A DNA stretch of 64,000 nucleotides from Acholoe squamosa (lineage: Eukaryota > Annelida > Polychaeta > Phyllodocida > Polynoidae), in contig OX439037.1 in NCBI GenBank assembly GCA_949317995.1, positions 23,247,182-23,311,181 of the forward strand. Reading direction: 5' to 3'. The notes below the pieces were generated by a model that worked only from the letters and a program-made list of their open reading frames with translations, was not told where the DNA came from and made no database searches. This document shows, one piece after another, positions 54,653-64,000 of this stretch; the stretch's first letter is position 1, and each line of letters starts with the position of its first letter. The position numbers and the translations under genes were made by a program.

Positions 54653-57601
54653 TTAAACGGATTTCTTAGCATGCTTCTTCTTCAGAAGAGCTAAAGCCGA
54701 CTCGGGAGTGCCGTCCCACTCGTCCAAGTCGACTCCGAACACCCTCATGAACTTAGTGTTCAGATTGGTGTTCCGAGTGATCTCCTCCTTTACACGCTTT
54801 TCCAACACGTGTACATCCATAGCTGCCTTTTCTTGGGCAGCTGCGGCAGCCTCCTCCTGGGCCTTCACATCGTCCCGGATGAGAGTCTCGAGACGTTGCT
54901 TTTCAGCGTCGCCCACCTGTTTCATACACAACAGAGTTTCGTTTAGGAGACCCTGATGAAACTCGATCGCTTTCTCACGAACGCTCTTCTCCCAATGGGT
55001 GTAGATGGCCTTCTGGACATCTGCCTCCCCTTGGCGAGACTTCTCGAACCAAACTTCCGCATTACCGGTTTTAATGGTAATAGCGTCCTTTGGTTTCTCA
55101 GGTGCCGCGACAGCCTTGGGAGGAGTCGAGGCGGCCTGTGGACCACTTCCGGGTTTAGGACTTCCGGACACACCTGTCGTTGGTACACAGAAGGCAGGTG
55201 GTACATTCTGTTTCAGTCCCATTTGCAGGTACATGTTTAACTGCTCCTGGGTAAAGGTAACTGGTGGGGCGGCTGGAGCGGATGCAGATCCGGCGGCAGC
55301 AGATGCGGTGGTCTTCTTTGGCATAAGGCGACCATCCTTTCCTACCACCAAGGTCTGGCTCTCAGGTCCAGGTCCCTGGTTTAAGGACGGAAAGTTTCGA
55401 GAACTCACTTTCCCAGGTTTAGATACGGCTCCAGCGTATCCGGCAGGTTCGGGCTTCTTGAACACCGGAGTGCCCTGAGCCTGCTCTGCGGGGTGCCTTG
55501 CCAGAGGGGACCTGGAACGGTCCTCTGCTCTGACTTTCGATTTAGTCGTGCTCTGACCATTACCGTTGCCGCCACGGTTCTGATCTCTCCTGCTCCTTTC
55601 ACGAGCTCTCTTTGCATCCTTTCCGGATTCCTCGCATTTCTGCCAGAGAGACTCGTGCATGTCCAGTTTACCCTTTCCAGGAGTCAGGACTATCTTTGCT
55701 CGGAGTTTCGAATCCTTGGTCTTCGGAACTTCGCAGAGGACTTGGTCCCCTGGTCGGATCTTAGACCAAGCATCCTCGCTCAGGCTGTCGAACTCCTTCA
55801 TGAGTTCCTGATGAAGCTCCATGATGCGCTTCCGTGCCCCGTCCAAACCTTCTGCGTGGCATTTCTTCTGGTGTCTAGCCAGATCACTACGTCGGTTGTA
55901 TTGCACCTTCGTAGTACACTTCTTGCCCTTCTTACCATAACTCGGATCACAAATGTAAACCGGGTGATGGTGGAAGTGGGCTTCTACCAGATGCCTTTGG
56001 AACCGGGCTGGAGTACTCCAGGTCCGGATCGAGACATCACTCGCATCCTGGCAGATAGAGAAGGGACAGGACTTTTGATCGTCGCCGTACCACTTCTCTA
56101 AAGCCCAACGCAGCTTCCTCCTCTGGGTATAAGTGTAATACCCTTCGGTGTGGTTTAGCATAAGCCACATCTTTCGATAGGCTTTGCTCGGATTGGGGTC
56201 CTCGTCCGAAAGACGCATCCAATCTTCATCATCCGACTCATCGTTCTTATTGATTGAGTCTGGACAGGCATAGAGGGTAGAGCCGTCCTTCTTAACTCCG
56301 TACGCACAGTCGGAGAAACACGTCGGGATCCGGGTTTTGAATCCGGATTTGGCGTTAGCCCAACGTTCGGCCTCGGTTTGAGTTGATGGAGTGGCCTTCT
56401 CATCATACTCAACCGAGGATTCGTGCACCGACTCCTCGTCAGACGACTCAACCTCCATGGCAGTACTACCAGTGGTTGAGGTGCTGGGTTTCGGCTCGGC
56501 TCTCGCAGAATCCGGGAGATTCTTGAGCTTCCGAGCAGCGGATCGTCGGTTCTTACTGACCTTCCAGTCTTCCTCCGGTTCCTGGGTTCCGGATGTGCTG
56601 GAGGTCGTGGCTTCTACTGGGGTAGTAGTGCTGCCGGTAGCTGATGTAGCACTGGCGGAGCTTCTGGTGGCAAGCTTCAGGTCGGGGATAGGAGGTGCGG
56701 GTGCTTCCGCGGCCCTCTTAGCCTCTTCCTGTGCCTCCTGTTCGGCAGTCATACGGCGGACAATAACCGTCCGAAGGGCTGCAGCTCGGTCCAATCCGAT
56801 TAGTGAATTGTTCTGGACATCCACCAATTCCTGTTCGGTTATGTAGTAACCGTCATCCCACTGCTCGAAGTTAGCAGCGGCCTCCCGGAATTCCTTAGTG
56901 GTCCGGCACGGCGTCCGGATAGCACTAGGGCGTGGGTAGGTCTGGCCATCGGTATCCCAGACACAGCCTACCCAGTTGATGTTCGTAGCCTTGACGTTCC
57001 ACAGGGACTTGTCAGGCTTCGGATACGCTCCGAGCTCGAAGGCTCGGTTAGCTGCGTACACGGTTTCACGGAAACCAGCGTCCACCATAAGTCCCCGTTG
57101 GAACCACGGCCAGTCTCGAAGCCACTCGGGAGGCATCCTGGTCAGCTGTTCGGGAGCCATGACGCCCTCGATAGCTATCCTGACTTTCGGGTCCATCCTG
57201 ACTGGTGTCCCGTCCGCGTAGGTCACTTGTGCCTGCAGTTCCGGGTGGACATACAGGTAGCGACCATCATAGCTAGCTGGAAAAGGCTCCGCCACTGCTG
57301 GCTTCCACTCATCCTTCTGTCCGTCAACTTGGGTAGTTTCGGACTCTGTCGCTGCGGGTTCAGCACTCGCAGTCGCTCCGGATCCCTCGGCCGGGAGTGG
57401 AGATAATAGTTTCTCTGGCTCATTTAGTGAGAATGAAGCCAGCTTCTCCTCGAACGAGCGATCCGTGGGTTCCTCCACGTCCATCATCTCGCTCTCTTCC
57501 TGTGTAACAGGCGACAAAGCTTCCGGAAAAGCTTCTGCGGACGGAGTCAGCTTATCTGGGTCACCGGATAGCTTGGCTGCAGCTACGGATTCCTCAGCCA
57601 T
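54653..57601 (-). CDS. ORF3: large hydrophilic protein with Cys/His-rich, zinc-finger-like region
   Basis: The frame is open from 57619, but that codon is GTG; the first ATG is at 57601-57599, giving about 982 residues. Numbering is from the GTG. The N-terminus is acidic (EESEMMDVEEPTDR); a region at about 120-290 reads like a folded domain (GRYLYVHPELQAQVTYADGT, WLRDWPWFQRGL). Ser/Thr-rich linkers follow. At about 525-605 a Cys/His-rich segment (CPFSICQDASDVS, RHLVEAHFHHHPVYICD, CTTKVQYNRRSDLARHQKK) resembles C2H2-type fingers. The C-terminus (about 800-985) is charged and likely coiled coil. There is no signal peptide or membrane segment, so it is not an envelope. A broken relative lies at 48.9-49.6 kb. 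Function unknown; nucleic-acid binding is plausible. Confidence 0.8.
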   Translation of the reverse strand: MAEESVAAAKLSGDPDKLTPSAEAFPEALSPVTQEESEMMDVEEPTDRSFEEKLASFSLNEPEKLLSPLPAEGSGATASAEPAATESETTQVDGQKDEWKPAVAEPFPASYDGRYLYVHPELQAQVTYADGTPVRMDPKVRIAIEGVMAPEQLTRMPPEWLRDWPWFQRGLMVDAGFRETVYAANRAFELGAYPKPDKSLWNVKATNINWVGCVWDTDGQTYPRPSAIRTPCRTTKEFREAAANFEQWDDGYYITEQELVDVQNNSLIGLDRAAALRTVIVRRMTAEQEAQEEAKRAAEAPAPPIPDLKLATRSSASATSATGSTTTPVEATTSSTSGTQEPEEDWKVSKNRRSAARKLKNLPDSARAEPKPSTSTTGSTAMEVESSDEESVHESSVEYDEKATPSTQTEAERWANAKSGFKTRIPTCFSDCAYGVKKDGSTLYACPDSINKNDESDDEDWMRLSDEDPNPSKAYRKMWLMLNHTEGYYTYTQRRKLRWALEKWYGDDQKSCPFSICQDASDVSIRTWSTPARFQRHLVEAHFHHHPVYICDPSYGKKGKKCTTKVQYNRRSDLARHQKKCHAEGLDGARKRIMELHQELMKEFDSLSEDAWSKIRPGDQVLCEVPKTKDSKLRAKIVLTPGKGKLDMHESLWQKCEESGKDAKRARERSRRDQNRGGNGNGQSTTKSKVRAEDRSRSPLARHPAEQAQGTPVFKKPEPAGYAGAVSKPGKVSSRNFPSLNQGPGPESQTLVVGKDGRLMPKKTTASAAAGSASAPAAPPVTFTQEQLNMYLQMGLKQNVPPAFCVPTTGVSGSPKPGSGPQAASTPPKAVAAPEKPKDAITIKTGNAEVWFEKSRQGEADVQKAIYTHWEKSVREKAIEFHQGLLNETLLCMKQVGDAEKQRLETLIRDDVKAQEEAAAAAQEKAAMDVHVLEKRVKEEITRNTNLNTKFMRVFGVDLDEWDGTPESALALLKKKHAKKSV

Positions 57602-58110
57602 GACTGGGGAATCGCCCACGGGAGTAAACTACTCCTTTTTCCGGCTTTTACGGCGCCGGGGCCGGCACAAACGGAGTCTGTCTACCAGGAGACAGACTCT
57701 GGAGGAGCAGCGGGGGGTTTGCTTAGCCGGTAAAATCCAAGAAGGGAGCGAGCTCGACCGTCTTGAACGTTACCGAAAACAAATATGGCGACAGGCCAGC
57801 TTTCGTGACGTCATTTCCTCGCGGTCCGCGAGGTCACGAGAGGTCAGCCGAGACTGGACACGGTGACGTCATGCGGAAACGCACGTGCTACAGGCGGTAC
57901 ATCAACAAACTGATTGTTTTTAGGTAATTATCGCTCACCCCGATGACTCGACTGGGGATTTAAGTGGAGATTATGGAAAGCTTAAGCAAATCCACCGGAT
58001 TATCCGTCCACTACCCATTGGTACATCATGCGGGGGCGACAAATAAGCCTTTAGGGTCAGTTGTCATCCGTTCCTCTAAATGTAAACATTACACTCGTTG
58101 TGTATACAGG

Positions 58111-61100
58111 TTAGGTCACTGCAGTCCTCTGGGCAATTCGGGGGCTGCGGCGAACGTATCTCCCCTTCTCGGATAGTTCTTTATCGGACCTGACAGTCTG
58201 AAGAGCTTTCTCTAGGTGCTTCTTAGCCTTAGAAACACCTTTCCTCTTCTTTTTGTCTTCACCTGCCGAGACTTTTTTAACTCCCCCACGCTTAATCGGT
58301 GTTGGCGTGGGTGTCACTGATTCGGAACACTTCTTGGGTCTACCACGGCCGCGCTTCACTGTAGTGTTCTCTACCTGGTCTATTATGCGATTCTGGTTCA
58401 GGATCTTTCCGGAACCTTCACCATACATTTCTGTGGAGGTCTCCCTCCCAGACCATCTCCTTAATCTAGCCACATTTGACTTATAGAGTCGACCAAGGTC
58501 AGATTTAATAATTACGGTACAATCACTGATAATTTGTGTTATAGTAAAGGGACCGTCCCAATTAGACGCTAATTTTATGTGTCTAAGCGGTTCATGTAAT
58601 CTGAGGACTCTGTCTCCGGATTGGAATTTCCGATGCTTTAGATCGGTATCGTATCCTACTTTCTGCCATTTGGCACTTTTCTCCAAATCAATTCGGACAG
58701 ACTCATATGCTTTTCTAAATCTGTCTCTTAAACATTCCACAAAAACTACATGGCAAGGTAGTTCAGGGTCCATTCCTACGACTCCAAAAACTAGGTCAGC
58801 AGGCATTATCAAATCCTCTCCGAATACTAAAAGGTTCGGAGAACAATTTGTACTTGAATGTACCGTACTATTATAAGCATGTGTCACAAAATGACATTGC
58901 TCATCCCAGTCATCCATATGTTCATTAACGAGTGACTTTAGGACTTGGATGAGGGTTCTATTGAACCTTTCCACCAATCCGTCGCTTTGTGGTCTATACG
59001 GATTGGTTCTAGTCTTGCAAATAGCTAAGTATTCGCACATACCCTGCCAGAGATTTGATTCGAACTCTCTGCCTTGGTCACTGTGTAACATTAATGGTAC
59101 ACCGAAGCTTAGTACCCAACCTTTTACAAAAGCTTCGGCACAAGTAATTGCTTTGTGGTCCGGTAGTGGAAATACTTTAGTGTATTTCGTATAATAATCA
59201 CACACTACCATCATACAGGTATTATCATTAGCGGTTGTATTAAATCCACTAATAATATCTACCCCGATTCTTGCGAATCTAACTCCGAAAAGTTCTTGGG
59301 ATAGGGGAAGTTTGCCCATCCCGGGTCCGGGTTTGTTTTTACAACAATCCGGACAGGTGGTTACCCATCTTTGCAAGTCCCGTGTCATGCCAGGCCAATA
59401 GTATTTCTTGGAAAGTCGTGCTAGCGAGCGTTTCCTTCCGAAATGACCACTGGTCCGATGTCCATGACAGAAGTACATAATGTCATGTCTCATGGCATGT
59501 GGTATCACCACTTGCATGATTCTATCACCATTATTACATGGCTTCCAACGGTATAACACGCCTTTCCGGACTTCAAGCTCGGTCCATTGAGCAAGAAACC
59601 TTCTCATTTCTCGATTTTCCAGAGAGACCTCTGGTCTAGCTGGACGTATACCCTTTGGTACTAATTGCAGTAGCTGCGCAGTTATCGAGTCAGCTTTCTG
59701 GAAATGTCGTATGTGATCCATAGACCAATCCAGTATACTGGCAACTAGGGGTACGAATGGTCTTCGAATCCCTGCTAACACTGCCCTATGAGCTCCACAA
59801 TCAGTACAATCCGGATTATCACATTTCCGGATTGGTATTCGAGACAAAGCATCAGCATTTAAATGCTTAACTCCGGGTCTATGCTGAATCTGTTGATGTT
59901 CAAGCCCATATTCGGATAAATGGGCTAGCCATCGGCCTAACATGCCTTCAGCATCTCGGAAGTTCAGTAGCCACCTTAAAGAGGAATGATCCGTACGCAA
60001 AGTAAAGTTCGTTCCCCATAGAAAATGTTTGAACTTCTTGGTATATACGACTACTGCTAACAACTCTCTTTTGGTTGTGCAGTAATTGCGCTGAGTCTTG
60101 CTCAGTGTGTTGCTGGCAAAGGCAATTGGTACTTCTCTCCCATTTTGGACTTGCGAGAGAGCTGCACCAATGCTATCATTACTAGCATCAGTATCCAGTA
60201 TGAAATGATCCGTCTCATTCGGATATTGCAATACGGGAGTACTTGTGAACAGGTCTTTTAGCTTTTGAAAAGCGTTTTCCTGTTCATGTGTCCAAGGAAA
60301 TTTTTCCTTGGTACTTCCTGGAGTCCAGTTAGCTATTGCTTGTAATGGGTAACTGACTCTAGAATAATTCGGAATAAATTCCCTGTAATAGGAACAGAAT
60401 CCTAAAAAGGACCTCACTTCCTTGGGTGTTTTAGGTCTATTCCAATTCGTAACTGATTCGATTTTTTCCGGATCAGCCTTTATTCCTTCATCACTGATGA
60501 TGCGGCCCAAATAATTTATGGACTTTCTAAACATGTGGCATTTCTTAGGTTTCAATTTGAGACCATTAGAAATAATACGTTCTAGTACCATTTTCAGGTT
60601 ATTAGAACATTCTTCGAATGTTTTTCCGAAGACAATGACATCGTCTAGATATACAAGACATCTTTTCCACAATAAATCACTTAGAATTGTTTCCATCATT
60701 GCTTCAAATGTTGCAGGTGCATTGCACAGTCCAAACGCCATTACATTATATTGGAATAATCCAATATGACTCGAAAATGCAGTTTTCTCCATATCTGGAG
60801 GGTTCATTCCCACTTGCCAGTAGCCTGATTGCAAGTCTAGGGTACAAAACCAACTGTTTCCCCCTAAGGAGTCAATGGTTTCATCTATTCTCGGTAATGG
60901 ATACGAATTCTTTTTCGTTATTCCATTCAACTTCCTGTAGTCTATGCAGAAACGGATAGTACCGTCTTTTTTTGTTACCATACACACAGGACTACTCCAT
61001 GGACTATTGGAAGGGACTATTACATCCTGTTCCAACATCTTATTTATTTCATCCTCAGCTACTCTCTTTTTTGCTAAGGGTAACCGTCTATACGGTATCT

Positions 61101-62346
61101 TAAAGGGTTCGGCATCTCCAGTATCTATTTTATGTAATACTTTATTTGTTGTACCTAGTTTTTCACCAGGTTTGGCAAAGGCAGTATGATACTGACAGAG
61201 CATATCATAGAACTCTTTCCGGTGTTCCGGATCCTCTAATGAAGTTTCTTCATACAACTTAAATAAGTCTTCCGAAATTTCATCATCCCCTGTTACCTTC
61301 TGTAAGCTTAGCTTACTATCCGTTACAGTTTCCGAAAGGGTCACATTTCCAAAAACTTGTCCCTTTTTCAAGTAGATAGTAGTGTTTCCAGTATTGGAGA
61401 CAGGTACTACCGACCAGGATGCATTCGCTACTATCGTGTCTACAGAATTTAATCCGATACTTGATAACGTAACTACGTCCGGTTCTATCACTGCAGGCTT
61501 ATTACGCATTGCAGGATCACTTCTTACAAGCACATCACAGGCTACTCCTGGAGGGATTCGCACAGTGTGTGCCACACTAGCCATACTGCTTACTTGTCTC
61601 AGTACACATCTAACTTTCACGGGATACGGGTATCTCACACTCAACACTCCTGTTTGGGGTTCCAACACGGCACCATACAGGGATGCGAAATCCAACCCGA
61701 GTATACCCTCATCTGCTATATCCGCAACGGTGGTGCTCATGACATAGTCATGGATACCATCCAACTGTAGTTTCACACAAGTTCTACCATACGTTTGCAA
61801 GGTACTGCCGTCGGCCGTCTGAGCACTTCCTCCCGATTTGAGAGTCTCATGTTCATCCGGTATAAGATCGTAGAACCCCCTGGAGATACAAGAGTGGCTA
61901 GCTCCCGTATCCACAAGGAATTCGGCAGATCTTCCGTTAACAGTGAGGCAAACATACCACCGCCTTCCGTTTAGAACAGAGGGTATGTCCGTGACAATCG
62001 GAACATCATTTTTCACACCAGGAGTCGATCCACATCTTTTCAAGAATTCAAGACAAGGATGACCCGGGGGCAGGTGGGCACCACAGACCTTGGCTAATTC
62101 ATAGCCGCCTGCCTCGTTACTGATATTGGGTTTCCCCAGTGCGCCCGTGGCACCTGTTATATCAGCTTCCCTAACCTTCCGGGTGTCTACAACCACCTCG
62201 GTGTTAGGCGATCTTGTTACTAAATGCGAACTATCGTCACGGATGGTGATATTATGGCAAGATTTGTCACTGGGATCCCCTTCTTTGCCCCTCGGGAGAT
62301 CCCTTTCTAGTTTTCCTCTGTACTTATCCCAGAGACACTCTCCTGT
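58111..62346 (-). CDS. pol: Pol polyprotein (protease, RT, RNase H, integrase) of element 2
   Basis: The frame is open from 62346 and overlaps the end of gag by about 40 bases in the -1 phase. The first long segment begins with a GTG at 62196, so numbering here is from that codon. Motifs in order: protease DTGAS at 96-100; RT with FCIDYRKLNGITKK, FGLCNAPATFEAMM and YLDD at 516-519; RNase H with LDTDASNDSIGAAL and LRTDHSSLRWLL; integrase HHCC (HGHRTSGHFG, CPDCCKNKPG) and a DDE triad in IGVDIISGF, HSDQGREFESN and GLVERFNR with 35 residues between the last two. A basic tail with a KRGRGRPKK AT-hook-like motif ends the protein. All catalytic residues are present. Confidence 0.96.
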   Translation of the reverse strand, partial: TGECLWDKYRGKLERDLPRGKEGDPSDKSCHNITIRDDSSHLVTRSPNTEVVVDTRKVREADITGATGALGKPNISNEAGGYELAKVCGAHLPPGHPCLEFLKRCGSTPGVKNDVPIVTDIPSVLNGRRWYVCLTVNGRSAEFLVDTGASHSCISRGFYDLIPDEHETLKSGGSAQTADGSTLQTYGRTCVKLQLDGIHDYVMSTTVADIADEGILGLDFASLYGAVLEPQTGVLSVRYPYPVKVRCVLRQVSSMASVAHTVRIPPGVACDVLVRSDPAMRNKPAVIEPDVVTLSSIGLNSVDTIVANASWSVVPVSNTGNTTIYLKKGQVFGNVTLSETVTDSKLSLQKVTGDDEISEDLFKLYEETSLEDPEHRKEFYDMLCQYHTAFAKPGEKLGTTNKVLHKIDTGDAEPFKIPYRRLPLAKKRVAEDEINKMLEQDVIVPSNSPWSSPVCMVTKKDGTIRFCIDYRKLNGITKKNSYPLPRIDETIDSLGGNSWFCTLDLQSGYWQVGMNPPDMEKTAFSSHIGLFQYNVMAFGLCNAPATFEAMMETILSDLLWKRCLVYLDDVIVFGKTFEECSNNLKMVLERIISNGLKLKPKKCHMFRKSINYLGRIISDEGIKADPEKIESVTNWNRPKTPKEVRSFLGFCSYYREFIPNYSRVSYPLQAIANWTPGSTKEKFPWTHEQENAFQKLKDLFTSTPVLQYPNETDHFILDTDASNDSIGAALSQVQNGREVPIAFASNTLSKTQRNYCTTKRELLAVVVYTKKFKHFLWGTNFTLRTDHSSLRWLLNFRDAEGMLGRWLAHLSEYGLEHQQIQHRPGVKHLNADALSRIPIRKCDNPDCTDCGAHRAVLAGIRRPFVPLVASILDWSMDHIRHFQKADSITAQLLQLVPKGIRPARPEVSLENREMRRFLAQWTELEVRKGVLYRWKPCNNGDRIMQVVIPHAMRHDIMYFCHGHRTSGHFGRKRSLARLSKKYYWPGMTRDLQRWVTTCPDCCKNKPGPGMGKLPLSQELFGVRFARIGVDIISGFNTTANDNTCMMVVCDYYTKYTKVFPLPDHKAITCAEAFVKGWVLSFGVPLMLHSDQGREFESNLWQGMCEYLAICKTRTNPYRPQSDGLVERFNRTLIQVLKSLVNEHMDDWDEQCHFVTHAYNSTVHSSTNCSPNLLVFGEDLIMPADLVFGVVGMDPELPCHVVFVECLRDRFRKAYESVRIDLEKSAKWQKVGYDTDLKHRKFQSGDRVLRLHEPLRHIKLASNWDGPFTITQIISDCTVIIKSDLGRLYKSNVARLRRWSGRETSTEMYGEGSGKILNQNRIIDQVENTTVKRGRGRPKKCSESVTPTPTPIKRGGVKKVSAGEDKKKRKGVSKAKKHLEKALQTVRSDKELSEKGRYVRRSPRIAQRTAVT

Positions 62347-63389
62347 TTACGTGGAACAGGCTTTTCAGCCATACATTCGGGAGCAAAATGCCCCAGTTTC
62401 TGACATCTGAAACATCTCCTTTGAGATTTATCAACTCTTGGTCTCCTTAGAGCTTCTGTTAATCCGGCTATTAATGTTTCCATCATGTTAGTCGGAGCAA
62501 CTGTGGCTGCTACAGTTGAGTTCGCCGTAGAGGCTGCACTACCATGTTGAGTTGATCCGGAAGCTGTTTTACCAGCAACAGATCCTCCTCTCCCTCTCGA
62601 ATGTACCTTCCTATACCGCTTTTGTCGGTAATACTTTCCGGCCACATGGACTGAACCAATATATTCTCCGTTTTCATCGGAGATATATTCATCTTCCTCA
62701 TTAACTTCATTCGATTCAACCGGAGCTAATTGGGAAGTATCGTATACTGGAGCAGGTGTACCCCCGTATTGGAAAGGAGCTGCTCTTACTGGACTAGGTC
62801 CAAGACCTACCAAACGTTTCTTCATGTCATGTCCATCAATTGCTATGAACAGATCACTGAATGAAGTGTCATCTTTCCAGGAGTCCCACACCACTTGCTT
62901 ATGATCCGGATCTCGCAATCCACTATAGAATTGTATGAACAATTCTTGTAGATAACAATCATCATCATGAGCCCAATTTGGACGTGCTTTCGAAAGCAAG
63001 TCTTGTAGCTCCAAACCAAAGACTTTGTGTGATTCTTTAGGTTTTTGTGTTCTCTTCTTAAAGCTTACCCACGGATCTTCTCTAACGATTGATCCGAAAA
63101 GGTATGCGGCACATTCGACCAATTGATCATAGGTACCATATATTCCGTAAGCTGCTCTCCATTGGTTGAGAGCTACTTTTCCGCCTTTATTTAACCAACA
63201 AATCAAATATGGCAGAGCTTCTTCTTTTGTCCATCCACTACAATTGACTTCGTCGACAAAAGCTTGGTACCTGTCCTTCCATGGATCATTAGAATCATAT
63301 GGAGGGGGTATCCGTGCCTGTCTACGTGCCGGATTATTACATCCGCGTAGTCTATCTGCTTCTCGCATGCTCCAGTTCATGACTTCCAT
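62307..63389 (-). CDS. gag: Gag of element 2, with CCHC zinc knuckle
   Basis: ATG at 63389-63387 starts a 360-residue protein. A capsid-like domain includes WKDRYQAFVDEVNCSGWTKE, LNQWRAAYGIYGTYDQLVE and ELFIQFYSGLRDPDHKQVVW. Residues 326-339 form a CX2CX4HX4C knuckle (CFRCQKLGHFAPEC). The stop TAG is at 62309-62307, directly preceded by GAGGAAAAC. That A-rich run lies in the gag/pol overlap and is a possible -1 slip site, although it is not a perfect slippery heptamer. The frame upstream of the ATG continues from the Asn/Gly-rich ORF through a single TGA. Confidence 0.9.
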   Translation of the reverse strand: MEVMNWSMREADRLRGCNNPARRQARIPPPYDSNDPWKDRYQAFVDEVNCSGWTKEEALPYLICWLNKGGKVALNQWRAAYGIYGTYDQLVECAAYLFGSIVREDPWVSFKKRTQKPKESHKVFGLELQDLLSKARPNWAHDDDCYLQELFIQFYSGLRDPDHKQVVWDSWKDDTSFSDLFIAIDGHDMKKRLVGLGPSPVRAAPFQYGGTPAPVYDTSQLAPVESNEVNEEDEYISDENGEYIGSVHVAGKYYRQKRYRKVHSRGRGGSVAGKTASGSTQHGSAASTANSTVAATVAPTNMMETLIAGLTEALRRPRVDKSQRRCFRCQKLGHFAPECMAEKPVPRKQESVSGISTEEN

Positions 63390-63404
63390 GCCGTCCGCTC
63401 CCTT

Positions 63405-64000
63405 TCAGTAGCAGTCAATGCCAAGGTTTTGTATACATTGGCTTCTATCAAAGATGGTTTGCATCCCTGCAGGCATAGAAGTTCTCCTGTTAGGTTTCCT
63501 GCCATCTCCTCCTGATCCTGATCCTCCGAATCCGGATCCTCCTGGGCCGCCTGGAGGGTTTCCTCCTGGTGGACCATTATTATTATAGCCTCCAGATGAA
63601 CCACCAGGGCATCCACTATTGTGACCGGTGTTTCCAGAAGAAGCGTATCTAGGGTAAGAATCATTTTGATTCCATCCCTGGTTATAGCTATTACCATTCT
63701 GATAATTGCCACTTCCCGATGGATTATAATTATTTCTATATCCATAGGACGATGTTCTCGGTTGATACGTACCGCCATTAATATTGTTTCGTGGCGGATT
63801 TGGTCTCGGAAAACGTCCATCAGTAGGACCATTACCAGAACCTAGGGTTGGATTCGGTAATCTTGGTACTGCTGGTGTACTGTGGCCGGGTTGGGGGAAA
63901 TATGAAGGTGGTGTCAACATATGCCTCATTGGTCCGGGTGCTCTTGGTTGTGCCACGGGTGTATTATTATTATTCCCTGTAGCGCCATCGTGAGTCGCTT
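63405..64000 (-). CDS. Asn/Gly/Pro-rich ORF upstream of gag (partial)
   Basis: The frame is open from the right window edge to a TGA at 63407-63405. It is strongly biased to Asn, Gly, Pro, Ser and Tyr (YGYRNNYNPSGSGNYQN, GGSGFGGSGSGGDGRK), like low-complexity or prion-like segments that drive condensation. It is in the same frame as gag, with only the TGA and five codons between. It could be a separate leader protein, or the N-terminal part of gag reached by readthrough. The true start is outside the window. Confidence 0.7.
   Translation of the reverse strand, partial: ATHDGATGNNNNTPVAQPRAPGPMRHMLTPPSYFPQPGHSTPAVPRLPNPTLGSGNGPTDGRFPRPNPPRNNINGGTYQPRTSSYGYRNNYNPSGSGNYQNGNSYNQGWNQNDSYPRYASSGNTGHNSGCPGGSSGGYNNNGPPGGNPPGGPGGSGFGGSGSGGDGRKPNRRTSMPAGMQTIFDRSQCIQNLGIDCY

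Larger units (their letters stand above)
52745..64000 (-). mobile_element. Second Ty3/Gypsy LTR retrotransposon with a large third ORF (partial)
   Basis: Reading on the minus strand: Asn/Gly/Pro-rich ORF (from beyond the edge to 63405), gag (63389-62307), pol (open from 62346 to 58111), ORF3 (57601-54653), non-coding DNA, polypurine tract and 3' LTR (53121-52745). The 5' LTR lies outside the window. All frames are open. Insertion is placed exactly by comparison with the empty dispersed repeat at 23.2-23.5 kb. Confidence 0.93.

Noticed and set aside
54653..57601. ORF3 as an envelope gene
   Set aside because: No signal peptide, membrane segment or cleavage site; the protein is hydrophilic and Cys/His-rich in one region only.
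54708..57866. Long plus-strand frames (80-200 codons) opposite ORF3
   Set aside because: Antisense shadows of ORF3, which has far longer continuous coding and recognisable relatives.

Overview
This is a metazoan nuclear genome window, most likely from a marine invertebrate. The signs are AT-rich intergenic DNA, (TA)n, (GA)n and (GACA)n microsatellites, GT-AG splice signals, LINE-type non-LTR retrotransposons and Ty3/Gypsy-type LTR retrotransposons. No species can be named from the sequence. More than half of the window is retroelement DNA and no complete ordinary host gene was recognised.

Layout. (1) 1-3.1 kb, minus strand: 5' part of a LINE. Its ORF1 protein carries a C-terminal NADAR-like domain, and its ORF2 starts with an endonuclease and runs off the left edge. 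(2) 3.1-27.4 kb: mostly non-coding DNA with microsatellites, a 53-bp minisatellite, a 23-bp tandem array, two TIR elements ending in CCGTAATCTCCC, two hairpin-forming repeats rich in AAACACTT, a 3' fragment of the same LINE family (21.8-22.57 kb) and a possible pair of host exons (minus strand, 6.6-7.5 kb). (3) 27,377-43,952, plus strand: a 16.6-kb Ty3/Gypsy-type endogenous retrovirus-like element. It has two 650-bp LTRs that read as identical and a 4-bp ATAC target duplication. Its reading frames are an upstream ORF1 with PPxY and PTAP motifs, gag, pol behind a single in-frame UAG, a spliced accessory ORF, a baculovirus-F-type envelope, and a spliced Cys-rich basic accessory ORF. One 62-nt leader exon matches the reading phase of all three downstream splice acceptors. 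(4) 44,885-47,890, plus strand: a 5'-truncated, mutated LINE of the same family as the left-edge element, with a poly(A) tail and 10-bp target duplication, inserted in what looks like the first coding exon of a secreted LRR-type gene. (5) 48.9-49.6 kb, minus strand: a broken fragment related to ORF3 of the next element. (6) 52,745-64,000, minus strand: a second Ty3/Gypsy element, cut by the right edge, with 3' LTR, a large third ORF (ORF3, zinc-finger-like, no envelope features), pol, gag with a CCHC knuckle, and an Asn/Gly/Pro-rich upstream ORF.

How the parts work together. In the 16.6-kb element, the genome-length RNA would give ORF1, then gag in the -1 frame (which has no usable AUG of its own), then pol through UAG readthrough. 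A second message set, starting from an internal promoter or from an unseen upstream exon, would give three proteins that share a 20-residue N-terminus. That is a complex-retrovirus-like layout on a Ty3/Gypsy backbone, and it is the most unusual system in the window. The LINE ORF1-NADAR fusion and the ORF3 family are the next most interesting items.
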